From contig JAPMXV010000018.1 in assembly GCA_026936335.1 (NCBI GenBank), forward strand, positions 1-64,000: DNA of 64,000 bases, given 5' to 3'. The DNA comes from Mantamonas sphyraenae (taxonomy: Eukaryota > CRuMs > Mantamonadidae). A program made the translations under genes and the position numbers. The notes under the pieces were generated by a model. It made no database searches. It was not told where the DNA came from and saw only the letters and a list, made by a program, of their open reading frames with translations. Shown here piece after piece: positions 63,973-64,000 of the stretch; within the stretch, counting starts at the first letter, position 1; every line of letters starts with the position of its first letter.

Positions 63973-64000
63973 TCCTTTGTTGGTTGTCCCCCCTTCAATT

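Noticed and set aside
1-64000. CRISPR array, rRNA, retroelement reverse transcriptase, or viral genes
   Set aside because: No regularly spaced direct repeats, rRNA cores, YxDD polymerase motifs or capsid-like proteins were seen.

Overview
The window is the end of a nuclear chromosome of a free-living-type, unicellular eukaryote. It opens with about 220 bp of CCCTAA repeats (TTAGGG-type telomere) and continues into a gene-dense, roughly 55-60% GC interior on both strands. Most genes have no intron or one to two short ones (38 to about 680 nt, GT-AG); many can be placed because both splice sites restore one protein frame. Gene content (polycystin-type channel, ABCA transporters, TIG/LRR receptors with multi-TM tails, a TmcB-like PAS sensor, BCS1, an EF1A-family GTPase) is that of a heterotrophic protist. 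No rRNA or tRNA was recognised, so the lineage cannot be fixed from sequence alone.

Layout. 0-6 kb is subtelomeric: a novel protein carrying two copies of a 1,128-bp coding repeat, then an LRR/ankyrin gene. 6-28 kb is a membrane and signalling block: a TIG-repeat receptor (-), two ABCA half transporters head to head, an F-box/multi-TM protein, a PKD2-like channel (-) paired head to head with an LRR/multi-TM receptor, two small membrane proteins, an NnrU/ICMT-like methyltransferase and a 7TM-like protein. 28-39.5 kb is framed by a 1.95-kb inverted duplication (28346-30297 and 37520-39461), each arm with one spliced EF1A-like gene. Between the arms are a GPI-anchored-type secreted protein, a TmcB-like PAS protein and a MAT2B-like reductase. 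39.5-45.5 kb is occupied by a single giant ORF (about 1,850 aa) whose C-terminus looks like a Fanzor/TnpB RuvC nuclease. It lies directly between fragments related to the subtelomeric LRR gene family. 45.5-64 kb returns to housekeeping and cell-surface genes: a CLU-like/TPR giant, a CoA-disulfide-reductase/rhodanese fusion, a secreted hyper-basic protein, a luminal JmjC protein, a BCS1 AAA ATPase fused to a SAM domain, and a C2/multi-TM protein.

Most notable are (1) the Fanzor-like protein with a rearranged RuvC site, a degenerate zinc ribbon and an enormous N-terminal extension; (2) the inverted EF1A-like pair, nearly identical except in the switch I region, with the conserved DAPGH histidine replaced by cysteine in both; and (3) a secreted protein of acidic head, long Arg/Lys repeat body and Cys-Gly tail.

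Caveat: at least six otherwise good genes need single-base frame corrections, often in homopolymers. This suggests residual assembly indels rather than six pseudogenes. Several ORF-level starts are not ATG; starts given here were moved to ATG codons or to splice-supported exons.
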